In this document: one piece after another, positions 47,690 to 59,999 of the stretch
Position numbering within the stretch: the first letter of the stretch is position 1
How the letters are laid out: the number at the start of each line of letters is the position of its first letter
Source of the DNA: Myotis daubentonii
Taxonomy: Eukaryota > Chordata > Mammalia > Chiroptera > Vespertilionidae
Assembly: GCF_963259705.1 (NCBI RefSeq)
Contig: NC_081842.1
Span: 64,554,787 to 64,618,786 of the forward strand
Direction of reading: 5' to 3'
DNA: 64,000 nucleotides
Made by a program: the position numbers and the translations under genes
The notes under the pieces: generated by a model
The model's database searches: none
What the model was told of the DNA's origin: nothing
What the model saw: only the letters and a program-made list of their open reading frames with translations

Positions 47690-50195
47690 AAGCTAGCCCT
47701 AGCAGGCAGTCTTATTACCTAGTATTTACTCACTAAACAATTCAGAGAAGTAGGGGAACAAGTTCAAAACAATGCTTTATTAATCTCTCCTTAGATTTAG
47801 CTCTTTCCCTATCTCTGCCTATTTAATTCATTTAACAGTCATAATTTGAGGTGCTGAGAAAGTATATGCCTCTCCTGTAATACAATCTCAAAGTTAGAGT
47901 GCCCCAGGAAACACAGAGGGTGGCGAAGTGGAATACAAATTCTCTCAAACTAAAGAGGTAGTACATTTGAATCATAAGGGTCTTCCTAGAATGGAGTATG
48001 ACCTTCACCTTAAAGCATATGCAACTCCCTTTTTAACTCAACCTGACTGTGAAATTTCAGAGTTAAATTATGTAGTGGATGTAGTAGTACAAGAGGTGAT
48101 GATGGCCTTTGACTTTCTCTCTCTCCCAAATCCTGACACCAGTTACTCCTTATCACCTGCATTGCTCCCCCACCCCCTGCCAGGGTCTGTGCTTTATGTA
48201 AATTATGGATTATATCTACGGTGTCATTCTCCAGTTTGAGTGTGCGAGTTCCTTACAAGAGCGCACCCAGATGGGCTCTCTCTTCAAACTCATCAGCTCT
48301 TGAGGCGTTCATGCCCATTCTCTCAGTAACTTCCGAAGCTCCATTTTATCATCTGATTCCAAGTCCTACTCATGACCTGATTGTTGATCTGTTCAAGAAC
48401 TATAAGTCTTCAAAGAAATGTTTATATGAGGAAATAAAGTGATCGGGAGAAAATGAAGGAAAAAAAAACACAACACTAGGTTGTCACATATGTGTGAAGG
48501 CCCCTTACACCAATGCTCTTTGGGAGAAAGCAGTGGAGGAAAGGATAGCTTTGAGTATAAGAAACGTAGGAGGTGAGGTGAGGTGGAAAGTGAGTAACGA
48601 AAAAACAAACATGGACATCATAAAAATTACTAGGATTATAATTCTTCATGTGAGAAGTGTCCTTGTGATTCATAAGCATGTGTCAGTGATATATTGGTTT
48701 CTTGTCAGCTGGAGGAAGGGACTGCTACATTTCCTTTGCCTAAGATAGATCTGTTTGATATGTGCTCCTTCAATTTGCAGCTACCAGAGTCCCCTATTTC
48801 ATATTTGTCTCTACAAAGTACATTAAAAATTGAAGACTTTTTTACTCTTTATATTTATCTGCCTGTATTTCTTTTACCTCTGCCTCTTGCTGTGAAGGCA
48901 AACTAGACTGCAGAGCCCTTTTCTAAAGGTAGTCCTGATAGACAATCTGATTACCTATTATTTACTTAGTTACTATATAGTAACTCTGTTGTTTCATACA
49001 TGCTATATCTATTAATTGTCATGTATAGAGGGCATAATTTGATCCACATTGTATCTAAATGCTCCAATGATAACAATTTACATAATGCTGTTTATGATAA
49101 GACGAGTAAGTAAGGGGTTGGGTTTTCAAGTGAAACTTATAGAAAGAATCCTGACTTTATAACCATGCCTCATACAACAAGAATGCTTATCCTAAGTGCA
49201 TTATAATTGATTTCTTCTTACTTCTGGAATAAGATAAAGAGTAAACCCTACATGATATAGAGCATATTTTCTTTCCTTCTAGGACTTAGCATATTTTTTA
49301 TATTTACTTTGTAATGACTCAGAAGGTAACAACATTTTCTTTATATAGCTATGGAGTTGTTTTTTATTGCAAAGGAAGTGAAATGTTTAAATAGAAATTT
49401 GAGGCACGATTCCAAGATTATTTTTACTTTTTCAAAGGTAAAACTCAAGGCAATTCCCCCCCCCCCATTGTAAGTGAAAGAGATTTTTCACACAGAACAG
49501 TGACTCATAACAAGAATAATAATTAAAAAAGGCAAGATTTAAAATTGTTTCTCATCCTCCTCCACTGAGAGAACCCGTAGTTCAAAGGAGAGGGAAGGGT
49601 TATAGTTTCTTGCTACTACAGAGAGAGTGTAATTGCCTCTCACACATTGAGGAGGAGAAGGACTAAACATATTCTTGCAACATGAAGGTCCACAAAGCAT
49701 AGAGCATGCCTCATTTAATCAAGGAGGAACCCCAATTCTGCCAAACATATCTCAGCAGATCCCAAAATACAGCATGGACCAGCTGTTGTGGGCTGCCCCG
49801 AAGAGAGATCCTGATGTGTGTTCTAACTGGATCTGATTAAAAGTGGTGAGGCATTTCAGGTTTGGGCTGCCTATGCACGGGTATTCCAAAGCCCTTTAAA
49901 AATGTTCCAGAGATGGCATCAGAGCCTCAATTTACATGGCTGCACTAGCATCACACTGCATCATTCTGCTTTTGATGTAATGTTCATGGGCTTTAGGGGA
50001 CCAGTTGCTGACCAGATGCAAGAAAACATAGGGCCCTAAATGGAGGTTTCACTGGAGGTGCCTACTAATAAGAGAGGAATTGGAATAAACAACAAAATCT
50101 AGAGATTGCTGGATTTAGCCACCAAAATGGGATTTCTACAGAATGATTGTCCATGACTCAAATTATTAAAAGTGACCAGCACAAAAATTTATTAG
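47690..50195. other. Intronic sequence, nothing recognised
   Basis: No gene. A C10 run lies at about 49457-49466. 49780-50070 is of higher GC and single-copy in appearance. Open frames up to 103 codons at 47928-48239 have no domain or splice support. Confidence 0.45.
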
Positions 50196-50197
50196 AC

Positions 50198-50310
50198 TCT
50201 TTGAAGCTCACTGGGTGCTCTACATTTAATCCATTTAATAATCACAATCATAAAATAAGGTAATTATTATTCCTGTTTTGCTGAGGAAAAACAGAGAAGC
50301 TCTTTAGTAA
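50198..50310 (-). repeat. MIR SINE relic
   Basis: 'ctctacatttaatccatttaataatcacaatc' with 'attattcctgttttgctgaggaaaaac' matches antisense MIR. Confidence 0.7.
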
Positions 50311-50317
50311 TAGTGGA

Positions 50318-50545
50318 CCATTTATGGCTAGGTGCTGCTCTATATGTTTAAAATTAACCCACTTAGACATTACAACATTGAAGTAGATACTGTTGTAATC
50401 TTTATTTTACAGATGAGGAATCCTAGGTACAGAGAGGTCAAGCAAATGTCCCAAGATCATAGAATGATCATGTGATGGAGGTAGAAAACAGAGCCCAAAC
50501 TGTCTCAGCCTGAACCCTTTACCACCCCACCATGCTGTCTTCTTT
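50318..50545 (-). repeat. MIR SINE relic, adjacent second copy
   Basis: 'ggctaggtgctgctctatatgtttaaaattaacccac', 'tttattttacagatgaggaatcctaggtacagagaggtcaag' and 'cctgaaccctttaccacc' match antisense MIR. Confidence 0.85.
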
Positions 50546-51524
50546 GCTAGGTAACTTGCCCAAAGCTACAAAACCATGGAGCCTGTGATTTTTCCACCTC
50601 ATCACTGACAAGAAAATGGGGATCTTGAGTTATGGTGTAATTTAAAAGATGCTGATTCATTTTTCTAAAGTGAACAAGACTCTTGGAAAGACCTCAGGAA
50701 AGCTATTTCCAAGCATTTGTAAATGTTCCTGGGATTGATCCTAACTCTAGCTATGACTGAGATAGAAATCAAGTTTTCCCTGGATCTCAGCCTCAACTCT
50801 ACACTCTTTTTATAATTTCTGTCTTCCTTTTTTTCATTTATTTCTTCTATGTAAATGTAGAGATGATACAGTTGATGTGATGACAAGTGAAGCACAGAGT
50901 GTCCTAGAATTGACGGTTTGTCCAGGCATGTTCAACTCTTAAATTTGGTGCTTTTGTTCCTCCTATTCTTACCCTTCACCTCACCTATACCATCTGCATG
51001 GAATATATGTTTATGCTTCTTCAAGAAATTGAACCTGAAAATACAGCAATGTATATATCACATATCTATATATGTAAAAATGCATATATGATTGGGCATG
51101 GGGCTACCTAGTGATATTAAGAGACAAAAAGCATATTTAGGGAGGCCTTTCCATTGTTCCAGGGCTCACACAGCCTGACTTGGCTTTACTGTTTACCGCT
51201 ATGGATTCTTTCTTGCTCTTATAGGTGATACGCTATTCTCATAAGTAGTACCCAATCACAGAGAGGGTGTTTTGTCAATATGGCATGCACAAATAACGAA
51301 TTTAAGGAAACATATAATTGATCAGAAGTCTGGGTAATAATACATTCAGTAGGTGTCATTATACTCTCTAAAGAGATAAACTTTTAGAATGACTTAGAGA
51401 AATCACTATTTCTTTTATAATCATTTCTGTATATGAATGTTTTCTTCTTGTCAATAATACTCTACCAGAAGAGAATTTGAGCATAAGCATATATACTTGT
51501 TTTACATCTTGTGAAACGTTTCCA

Positions 51525-51725
51525 TGTACATCACCTCCTTTTATTCATAGAACTACCATAAAAGTGGTTCTAAGAGGTTGGGGCAAGTATCATTAGACTC
51601 ATTTTACTGGTGAAAAAACTAAGATACAGAAAGGTTAAATGAATTACCTGTGTTTCACTAGGAAATATACTGAAAGTCAGAACCAAAATAATCTTCAGGA
51701 ACTAAACAGTGTGTCTTTTACCATA
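51525..51725 (-). repeat. MIR SINE relic
   Basis: 'actcattttactggtgaaaaaactaagatacagaaaggttaaatgaattacc' is a clear antisense MIR core. Confidence 0.8.
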
Positions 51726-52129
51726 ATACTCCATCAGCAGTGTTCAGATTCCTGAATCATTGTGGCCAGTGATAGAGTCATGCACATCTGGTTCCTGTGG
51801 TTCATTACCTCCATGTTCTAACCCTCTCTTGAACTTCCATCACTACTTCATGTGTGTGTATAAACACACGTGCATGCAGGCTCTTGTACATGAATGTGTG
51901 TGAAGCAGATACAGTGAGAGGATATGACCCTACCATATACTAGTTGTGGATACTGTCATGGTGTTAATTGGACCAAAATTCAGAATCTAGAAAAATATAC
52001 CATCATCAAACTAAGATCTGTTTCTGGTTCAAGAGGATGAGACAAAGAAAGCAGGCAGGGTTCAAAGCCAGAAGTCAAGTGTGGAAAGAGGAAGAGACAG
52101 GAGCAAGGCAGATAGAGAGCCAAAGCTTT

Positions 52130-52199
<70 letters not shown>
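52130..52199. repeat. (A)n(TA)n microsatellite
   Basis: An A-run followed by about 28 TA units. Its base order is odd for a plain antisense SINE tail, which should be T-rich at the left edge. Confidence 0.95.
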
Positions 52200-52202
<3 letters not shown>

Positions 52203-52388
52203 AATATATTTTATTGATTTTTTACAGAGTGTTAGAAACATTGATGAGAGAGATCGATCAGCTGCCTTCTGCACACCCCCCACTTGGGATGTGCCCGCAA
52301 CCAAGGTACATGCCCCTGATTGGAATCGAACCTGGGATCCTTCAGTCCATAGGCCAACGCTCTATCCACTGAGCCAAACCAGTTCGGC
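52130..52388 (-). repeat. Ves SINE with (A)n(TA)n tract at its tail side
   Basis: Antisense SINE body about 52203-52388, ending 'ctctatccactgagccaaaccagttcggcc'. CCAAAGCTTT occurs at 52120-52129 and 52389-52398, enclosing the SINE and an A15/(TA)n microsatellite (52130-52199). Confidence 0.88.
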
Positions 52389-53082
52389 CCAAAGCTTTTT
52401 TTTGCAGACAAGGCTTGACAGGTGGCCTGAGGTCAAGTAGAGAATCGCCACAATTTTTTTATTTTCTACTGAGTTTAATCTTAGAACATGGTAACAAAGC
52501 AGAGATGATCTAAAATGATTAATTAAAAATTCCTTAAATTTGGTTTTTAACTGATTTGTTATTTTTTAAAAAATATGTTTGCATATGTGTTGTTGGAATT
52601 CATTTTACTTAAAATAATATGATAAAGTCAGACTACAGACTTCTGACTCAGGAGAATCTGGGATATTTCCATGATGCTTTATTTTATCCTCTGCTTAGAA
52701 CTTTTTCTGATTCCATACTTTAATGCTGGGAATTGCTTCCCAGAACAAGTATATTTCCTTCTAGAGTAATGAATTGATTTACTAGGGTGTTTGTACCTTA
52801 AAGTTATAAAGCAAACAATATAAAAATAAATGGCCAACACATTCTTGAAGACTTTCTTCCCATCTACATCTTGAATTATTCCACATCTTATAAAAGAGGG
52901 AGAATCACAAATGTGAAAAAAATAAACTTATAACCAGAACATCACTATGTCATGAACTTATATATTCAGGGGGTTTGGTGGCAATTTAGTTCTCTGTACA
53001 TTAAGAAGCATGTGCCTATGAGAAAAGACTGCTGCTCTGTAGTTGTTTGTCCCATGTTTCTGGACATTTAAACAAAGTCTAA

Positions 53083-53326
53083 CTCAGGATTTTTCAACTT
53101 TGACCCTGTCAGCATTTTAGATGGAATATGTATTTGTTGTGTGTGGGGCGGGGGGAAAGGGGAGGTTGTCCTTTACATTGTAGGATGTTTACAGTATCCT
53201 TGGTCTCCACCCACTAGATGCTAGTAGCAACCTCCCCCCTCCAGTTGTCACAATCCAATAATGTCTCCAGTATTGTCAGATATCATCTGGAAGCACAAAT
53301 TGCCCCCACTTGATAGCCATTCATCT
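53083..53326 (-). repeat. MER20 hAT MITE relic
   Basis: 'ggttgtcctttacattgtaggatgtttacagtatcc', 'ctccacccactagatgctagtagcaacc' and 'gttgtcacaatccaataatgtctcca' follow antisense MER20. MER20 copies can act as enhancers in some mammals; nothing here shows that. Confidence 0.88.
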
Positions 53327-53357
53327 AACTGTTCATTCTTAATTTAAGAACAAATCT

Positions 53358-53583
53358 TGCCCTCACCAGTTTGGCTCAGTGGATAGAGCATCGGGCTGCA
53401 AACCAAAGGGTCCCCAGGTTCAATTCTGGCCAAGGGCCCATATCCGATTGCAGGCTAGATCTCCAGTGCGGGGGGTGCAGGAGGCAGCCGATCAATGATT
53501 CTCTCTCATCATTGATGTTTCTATCTCTCTCTCCCTCTCCCTTCCTCTCTGAAATCTACAAAAATATATTTTTTAAAAAAGAA
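53358..53583 (+). repeat. Ves SINE
   Basis: A box 'tggctcagtgg' and B box 'ggttcaattct'; complete body. Duplication ACAAATCT at 53350-53357 and 53584-53591. Confidence 0.94.
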
Positions 53584-53599
53584 ACAAATCTCCCTATCT

Positions 53600-54489
53600 G
53601 GCCAGTTCCTCTTTCCTCAGTCCTTACATTTAAAAAATTAGGAGAGTAGATAACTACTGAGAGCTTAAATAAAATGTAATTTATTTGTTATCAATGTTAT
53701 TATGTACTCTTGAGAAATAGTAGAAAGTTTAAGTTTGGATAAATTATAAATTGGTATGTTCTTGGTAACCAATAATGCTTGTTAAAAAGTGAAGATGTTT
53801 CTAGTAGCAATGAACAGGCTTAATATCTAGTAGATGTGTATCACTTACATCATGGATATACTGTCAGTAAATATGCTATTGAGCAATCAATAATTGGTAC
53901 AAGTGGAATTTAGCATTTCATTTCTGCTTTCAATTAGATTCATTGTTTTGGAAACATAATCCCCAGACTTATACAGTAAAAGTGGAATTATTAGTGTACC
54001 TGTTTGTATAAGGTACAAAATATACTTGGTGTAAAATGTTCACAGAGATCCAATGCTTGAGATTTTTATGGGTGTATTGATATTTTGTGACAGTTTTATG
54101 AACTTAGATATACTGAACAGGGAAGATAGAAGTTTGTTTGCTTGCCTTTCTGGTTATTTTTTAAGCTGGTTTTTATAATATTATTGATTCATAGTTATGA
54201 TAAGTAACCCACCTGATATTTTTGCTTTCAAGGTTAAAATGGGCCATCCACTAAATGTTCATCTAGTGCTTTATGCTTCTTTTTGTTGTTTTTCACATAC
54301 AATATAGATTATTTAATTCCCAGGGGTGATTTTCTATCATATTGGAGTCAGTGCATTTTTTCTCTTTTGCTTTAATTTTAATACCACACGCAATAATTCT
54401 CTTTAAATGCCCCTTTGTATCTGATCATTTTATTTATTTCTTAAGAAAACTTAAAATAGTTATCCATCTATTCTGTGCCTATTAGATAA
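53600..54489. other. Intronic sequence, nothing recognised
   Basis: AT-rich single-copy-looking sequence; no gene. Confidence 0.5.
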
Positions 54490-55184
54490 TCCTATATAAT
54501 AAAGAGGCAATATGCAAATTAACCCTTAAACCCTCACAAGATGGCTGCCTATGACCAGGCCAGCAGGGTTGTTAGTGAGGGACGACCAAACGACTGAACA
54601 GCAGGCTGTGTGGGGTGACCAGGCCAGCAGGGGGGTTAGTGAGGGATAACCAAACGACTGAAGAGCAGGCTGCATGGAGCGACCAGGCCAGTGGGAGGGC
54701 CCTGAGGGGCAACCAGGCCAGCAGGGGGTCAGTGGGAGTGACCAAGTCAGCAGGGGGGGTGCAGTTAGGGGTGACCAAGCTGGCAGAGGGGGGCAGTTGG
54801 GGGCAACTAGGCTGGCAGGGGGGGGCAGTAAGGGGTGACCAGGCCAGTGGTGGGGCAGTTAGGAGCGACCAGGTCAGTAGGAAGGGGGCAGTTGGGGATG
54901 ACCTGGCTGGCAGTGGTGGGTTGTTAGGGGTAAACAGGCCGGCGGTGGAGCAGTTAGGGGTGATCAGGCTGGCAGGGGGGCACAGTTGGGGTGACCAGGC
55001 AGGCAGGCAGGTGAGTGATTAGGAGCCAGCAGTCCAGGATTGTGAGAGGGATGTCTGACTGTGAGTTTAGGCCCGATCCTGTAGTCAGACATCCCCTGAG
55101 GGGTCCTGGATTGGAGAGGGTGAAGGCTGGGCTGAGGGGACCCCCCTGCCACCCGTGCACAAATTTTGTGTACTGGGCCTCTAG
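54490..55184 (+). mobile_element. Helitron H7 (HeliBat-type), intact ends
   Basis: TCCTATATAATAAAGAGG head after A at 54489, ATGCAAAT at 54512 and CAAGATGGCTGCC at 54537. About 54550-55015 is a ~33 bp tandem array ('gggcagttaggggtgaccaggc'). The 3' end is hairpin GTGCACAAA/TTTTGTGTAC and CTAG at 55181-55184, followed by T. It shares its array and 3' region with H8 in the opposite orientation. Confidence 0.95.
54550..55015. repeat. ~33 bp minisatellite inside H7
   Basis: About a dozen units of 'gaccaggccagcagggggcagttagggg' type with variable G-runs. The first two units also share 'gactgaacagcaggctg' with H8. Confidence 0.85.
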
Positions 55185-55278
55185 TTAACAAATATTTGAA
55201 AATTGACTTAATAGCAATTTATTTTATTAAATTCAGTTTATTTATTCCACACTTCAGTGAGTACTTAACTGTGTACAT

Positions 55279-55358
55279 CAAGCATGTCAAACTCAAAGGC
55301 TAACATGGGCCAAATAAACAAGGCATGTGGCCTGCAGGCTGCAAGTTTGACATGTTTG
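55279..55358. mobile_element. 80 bp hAT MITE with perfect 8 bp target duplication
   Basis: Terminal inverted repeats CAAGCATGTCAAACT and, inverted, CAAACATGTCAAACT (one difference). GTGTACAT lies on both sides (55271-55278 and 55359-55366). No coding capacity. The interior reads 'gggccaaataaacaaggcatgtggcc'. Confidence 0.88.
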
Positions 55359-55840
55359 GTGTACATGATGGGTTTATGCTGCTAGGCACTGTTAGGGCTA
55401 CATAGGTGAATTCCAAGAGGCTCAACTGTCATTAATAATTTCATAAGGAAAGATTAGTACAAATAACCTAATGTAATGTGGATTATAATGAGTTCATAAG
55501 AAAAAGCCAAGTAAAAGGATGGGATCCTGATGAGAGAAGATCTCCTGGAGAGGTGGCACTCTGTGCTATGCCCATGTCTTCAGCCGCCTGCCAGAACTCC
55601 CACCTAGAGTGGAGGGATGGTCTTTGTCCCTCTCCTCTTGGCAGCAATACCTGCTCTCTTTAGGGTGCTATCCTTTCTAAATCCTGGAATGAGTTGCAAC
55701 ATTTTGAGCTCCTGGAAGAAACGTTCTATTAAAACCAAACAACACATAGCATTGACATGTTTTTAAAATATATCTCTTTACACTTTTCCTGATTTAGTGA
55801 AGGATGATTTTGAAGATAAAGTCATTAGTTACCCAATTGT

Positions 55841-56075
55841 TGTTTTTTGTTGTTGTTGTTGTTGTTTTTAAAATATATTTTTATTGATTTCATAGAGGAA
55901 GGGAGAGGGAGAGATAGAACATCAATGATGAGAGAAAATCATTGATCAGCTGCCTCCTGCATGACCCCTCCTGGGGATCCAGCCCACAACCCAGGCATGT
56001 GCCCTGACCAGGAATCGAACCATGACCTCCTGGCTTATAGGTTGACGCTCAACCACTGAGCTACGCAAGCCGGGC
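55841..56075 (-). repeat. Ves SINE with (TTG)n at its tail side
   Basis: Antisense body with B box complement 'ggaatcgaacc' and end 'caaccactgagctacgcaagccgggc'. Approximate duplication TAGTTACCCAATTGTTG (55826-55842) and TAGGTACCCAGTTTTG (56076-56091). (TTG)n runs at about 55836-55866. Confidence 0.92.
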
Positions 56076-56091
56076 TAGGTACCCAGTTTTG

Positions 56092-57128
56092 AAGTAGATT
56101 GTCTGGCACTAGAGCAGCATCGAGTGCAGGATAATATATTATTACTGTATCATGATGGCATAGCATGAGAATTTTCATTTGCTCTACAGGTATGCCAAAT
56201 GCACAGTTGAGCCAACTCATCTCCTGATGCAAGCTTATTATGCTTATCAGCCAGTCAGTGCATGCTGGGAACCTGGGTCTGCATTAATCAGCATTTCCTC
56301 ATTTCTAAATAGCCATGCATTCTGTGCCTACCCTGTGTTACTGGTTATTTTTATTTAACAAACAAAGTCTACAAACTGAGACTATTATGTTGACTCTTAC
56401 CATATTTTTTCTTACATCCACTCCTTATGGTTTAAAAAAGTTGCTACCTTATATCAAGATTCTAAAATTAATTAGTCCTGAAATTGAAATAAACACATTC
56501 ATTTGCTTATTTTTCAGTATGAAAGTTTAAGTCAATTTTAGAAAGATGATTTTCTAGTTTATAGTCAATGCATTCACTTTGGAACTATCGATTATTAAAA
56601 AAAAAAAAGAACCCTTAAATATCTGGAACAGTGGTTTTCTTTTAAGAAATACTACATTGTGCTCTGGTGCTTGGAGTTGGCTATTTATATTTAATTAGTA
56701 AAAGGAATGAATGTATGTATAAATGTTTGAATTCTAATACACCTTTCACTTATTTCAATGTAAAAAATAAATTTAAAAAATTAAATATGAATGAAACACA
56801 ATGTAAAAATAAGATGTTATGTAGATTGTCATAGCAAAATTCCCATATAATATATTGTTTCAAGAAGATGCATTTTTATGGGTCTGGCAATTTTGCTGAA
56901 ATAGTCAATTACTCCTTTAGGTACGATAGATCTGTCTCCTCTCAGAGAATAATTTGGAGTAATTATATGTATGGTAATTTCAACTTTTCCATGGACAAAA
57001 ATTGCTAAAATATCCAAAGGACACTAAAGACCTGATTTAGATACTCTATCTTATGCTGATAAGAAAATTCACCCAATTCATTTGTGGATGCTATAGAGCT
57101 CAGGTTGGGGTCAGGGTGGGGTGAAATA
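56092..57128. other. Intronic sequence, nothing recognised
   Basis: AT-rich, no gene. Poly(A) of 12 near 56598. Confidence 0.5.
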
Positions 57129-57130
57129 TA

Positions 57131-57245
57131 TAGGGTGGGACAAAAGTAAGTTTACAGTTGTTTGTCTGGAAAATAATAAAATAAGTAATAATGCAAAAAT
57201 AAACTCTGTGTTTTTGATACAATGGTAAACCTATTTTTGTACCTA
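57131..57245. mobile_element. Mariner-type MITE
   Basis: Starts TAGGGTGGGACAAAAGTAAG and continues to TTTACAG. It ends with the diverged inverse, GTAAACCTATTTTTGTACC. TA lies on both sides (57129-57130, 57246-57247). About 115 bp and non-coding. Resembles short mariner elements known from vesper bats. Confidence 0.8.
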
Positions 57246-57247
57246 TA

Positions 57248-58410
57248 AGTCTTGTGTCTACATTGTGATACTGTTAATTCACATGACAGGCATTTGCCAA
57301 ATTTTACTGTTTTACACCAGATTAGTTTTGGGAGATACCTTAATGAATTAGGCAAAATCTCAGTCTTTATTTGACTGATGGGCCAATTTTGTGTATAATG
57401 CATTATATGCTATCTTTTTATCCAAAATGAACATATTAGGACCATGTGCTGGCCTAAACAGCATTCAAAGTCCATCTCTATGATATCTGCTTGCTTCTGT
57501 GTTGAGCTGTGTAGATGAGAAAACTAGAAGGAGAAATGTGATAGAAAATTTAAAACACATTTATAGAGGTACATTTCCATTCTTCTCAGTCAAAAGTAAA
57601 AACACAGTAACTCTGCATGAACAACTTCACTTATGATCTAGAAGATAGCAAACAGCTTGTTAATTAATTAAAAAATGATTCTAAGTTGAGACGTGCCGCA
57701 AACATCAACAAGGACAGAGAAATGATGCCATTAAAGGAAAGAAGAGAAAAAGTAAAATTGAGTCTGGAAAGAAGCAGCAAGTATCCATGAAGTTAGCCCT
57801 GCACTCCCTCTTTCAGAAGTGTTAATTATCAAATGTATCTAATTAATCCCAGTAATATCTGTATGGTAGAGAAACACATATTGAGTAATGGAGATACTAA
57901 ATGATACCTTCATTTGCCTGTCTTTAGGAAAATAAATAGATTGAGAAGAAAAGAAAGACCTGCATATCAAGGCACCCAACTAATTAAATAAGATAATCAT
58001 GCTAAATAAAATACATAATTCAACAAAAATTAATGGGGTGAGGAGATCTGCACAATAGGAATTTTTAAAAGACTCAGCCTTTCTCCTTATGAAAGATACA
58101 AATCAGCCTCTGTATCCCTTCTGTGGACAGCCTGTGGGTAGGACATCAATTTCCTGTCTATGCATGGGTGTGGAATCTCTATGCCTGGCTGTTATGACCT
58201 GAGAGGAAACCTGGGTTTGACACAGTTTGGAAAATATAAGGGAATATGGTGTTTTGGTTGTTTTGCTGTCATATTCCTGGCTCCTTCTGTCCATCCCTCA
58301 AGCCCCAGAGTGCTGAGCAGCTGGCTCTGCAGCTGTAAGAAAGTCTGGGACAATCTTCCTATGGGGTACACATAAATCTTGCCAAAGTGAAACAGAAAAC
58401 TTTTTGCTTG

Positions 58411-58445
<35 letters not shown>

Positions 58446-59339
58446 CATTTCCAGGTTCTTGATATAATTGAAAAAACTGTATCATGTAAAGTATTTTCCC
58501 CTTCTTCAGTGGTCTGTGTTCTTTGCCCTTTTCTTTCAAGTTTCAGGGAGAGACTTTTAGGTTTCTAAAATAATAATTTCAATAAACATTTTTCTTTCAT
58601 CATCCTTGCAATAGAAACTGTAAAATTGGTTTCTTCACCTCCCACAAAAGAGTGAATTCATACTAATGGGCTCAGAAATGCTGGTAGCAAACTGTCTTGC
58701 CAGCTACAACCTGCTGCCCTCAGCAGCTGGAACCATACATAGGCAAGATGATGCTAGTTAACTCTGATGACCTTGACCCAACACCTATCTACCTACTTGG
58801 ACTTGCTCACACATGCCTCACTCCTGAGAGTAGGCATTCCAAACTCATACAGATCAAATGCAAACTCTGAAATCTGGTCTAATTCCTACCATGGTGGGGC
58901 ATAACTTAAATATACCATCGCACAAGAAAATAGCTATGAAAGAATAAGTACAATTCAAAACTGGGGAAATGTGCCACATTATCAATCATCTGATTCTCAA
59001 AATTACTTAAACAGATGGAGTTCTGTGTGAATGACCTTTTCCTAGATAAGAAGATAATCCAGTGGGAAATCAATACCCATTTAACTTTGCCTGCATTACT
59101 CATACTCGGATTGTTTATTGCTGAATTTAGTCTAATGTAATGATATCTATCCATTGAATGGTAATTAGATCTTCAAGAAGAACTAGTGATGATATTTAAG
59201 ACTCTAAGAAAGAACATGGCAATGGTTCATCCTGCATTAAATATTTTCCTTGACTGGTCTTGTTGAGTCTAATCATGTGAAGAATGAATGCAGATGCAGG
59301 CATGGCTAAAGCTCTAATGTTGTTATTCTGCTCTGCCAG
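57248..59339. other. Intronic sequence just upstream of the LSAMP exon
   Basis: No repeat recognised apart from (TG)n at 58415-58443. Contains the branch region and polypyrimidine tract of the exon near 59312-59339. Confidence 0.5.
58415..58443. repeat. (TG)n microsatellite
   Basis: Fourteen uninterrupted TG units after a T run. Confidence 0.95.
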
Positions 59340-59572
59340 GTGCATTGTAGAAGACAAGAACTCAAAAGTGGCCTGGCTGAACCGTTCTGGCATCATTTTT
59401 GCTGGGCATGACAAGTGGTCTCTGGACCCCCGGGTGGAGCTGGAGAAACGCCATTCTCTGGAATACAGTCTTCGAATCCAGAAGGTGGATGTCTATGATG
59501 AGGGTTCCTACACTTGCTCGGTTCAGACACAGCATGAGCCCAAGACCTCCCAAGTTTACTTGATCGTGCAAG
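59340..59572 (+). CDS. LSAMP: LSAMP internal coding exon (first Ig domain)
   Basis: LSAMP is a GPI-anchored IgLON protein with three Ig domains, acting in neuronal adhesion and axon guidance at the cell surface. The exon encodes 77 whole codons plus one split base at each end. It starts with the last base of an Arg codon, giving [17 protein letters not shown] at the beginning, and ends after TSQVYLIVQ with the first base of the next codon. Ig hallmarks are visible: the B-strand Cys (residue 1), the C-strand Trp 11 residues later, an NRS glycosylation sequon, and the DEGSYTC F-strand motif. The acceptor is a pyrimidine-rich tract ending CTGCCAG, with a branch-like CTAAT at 59314-59318; the donor is G|GTAAG. 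The residues [20 protein letters not shown] fit LSAMP rather than NTM, OPCML or NEGR1, judged from memory. It is probably exon 2. The ATG at 59284 lies in the intron and is not a start. Confidence 0.95.
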
Positions 59573-59999
59573 GTAAGAAAATGATAGGATAGGTGAGGTG
59601 AGGGGCACTGAATAATCATGATGTACAAAATACTTGCATAATACTTTCTAAAAATAAAAAAGAAAGACTTTTAAATGTATTATGGCACTTAAGTATCTGT
59701 TTCTTCTCTAAAAGAATAGACTTATAATGAGAAGACTAAGGAGAATATGGAGTTGAGTCTTGTCCCTATGAGCCAGTACTCTTGGTGAGAATCTTTTCTC
59801 CTGGCCCTCAGTGTGAAAATACACAGCAAAGGCTACAGCCATTGGAATAAGATGAAACAGGAACACAAGAACACACACACGCTTAGAACCATGTGAAATC
59901 CACTTTTTCATGCTGTTGAGCACTGCAAACTTTGCTGAAGGTTTGATTTTTACCTGTCCCCAGCCTAAGTAATATCCCTAACTATCTGTTTTCATGATA

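Larger units (their letters stand above)
1..59339 (+). other. LSAMP: LSAMP intron upstream of the Ig1 exon (3' part)
   Basis: Inferred from the exon acceptor at 59339/59340. LSAMP is known for introns of hundreds of kilobases before this exon, so nearly 60 kb without another exon is expected. I saw no second Ig-like exon, no CpG island promoter and no other gene on either strand. All other entries up to 59339 lie in this intron. Confidence 0.85.

Noticed and set aside
59284..59339. ATG and in-frame codons just before the LSAMP exon, as a possible start
   Set aside because: They lie before a strong splice acceptor and give no signal peptide continuous with the Ig domain; the protein start is in an upstream exon.
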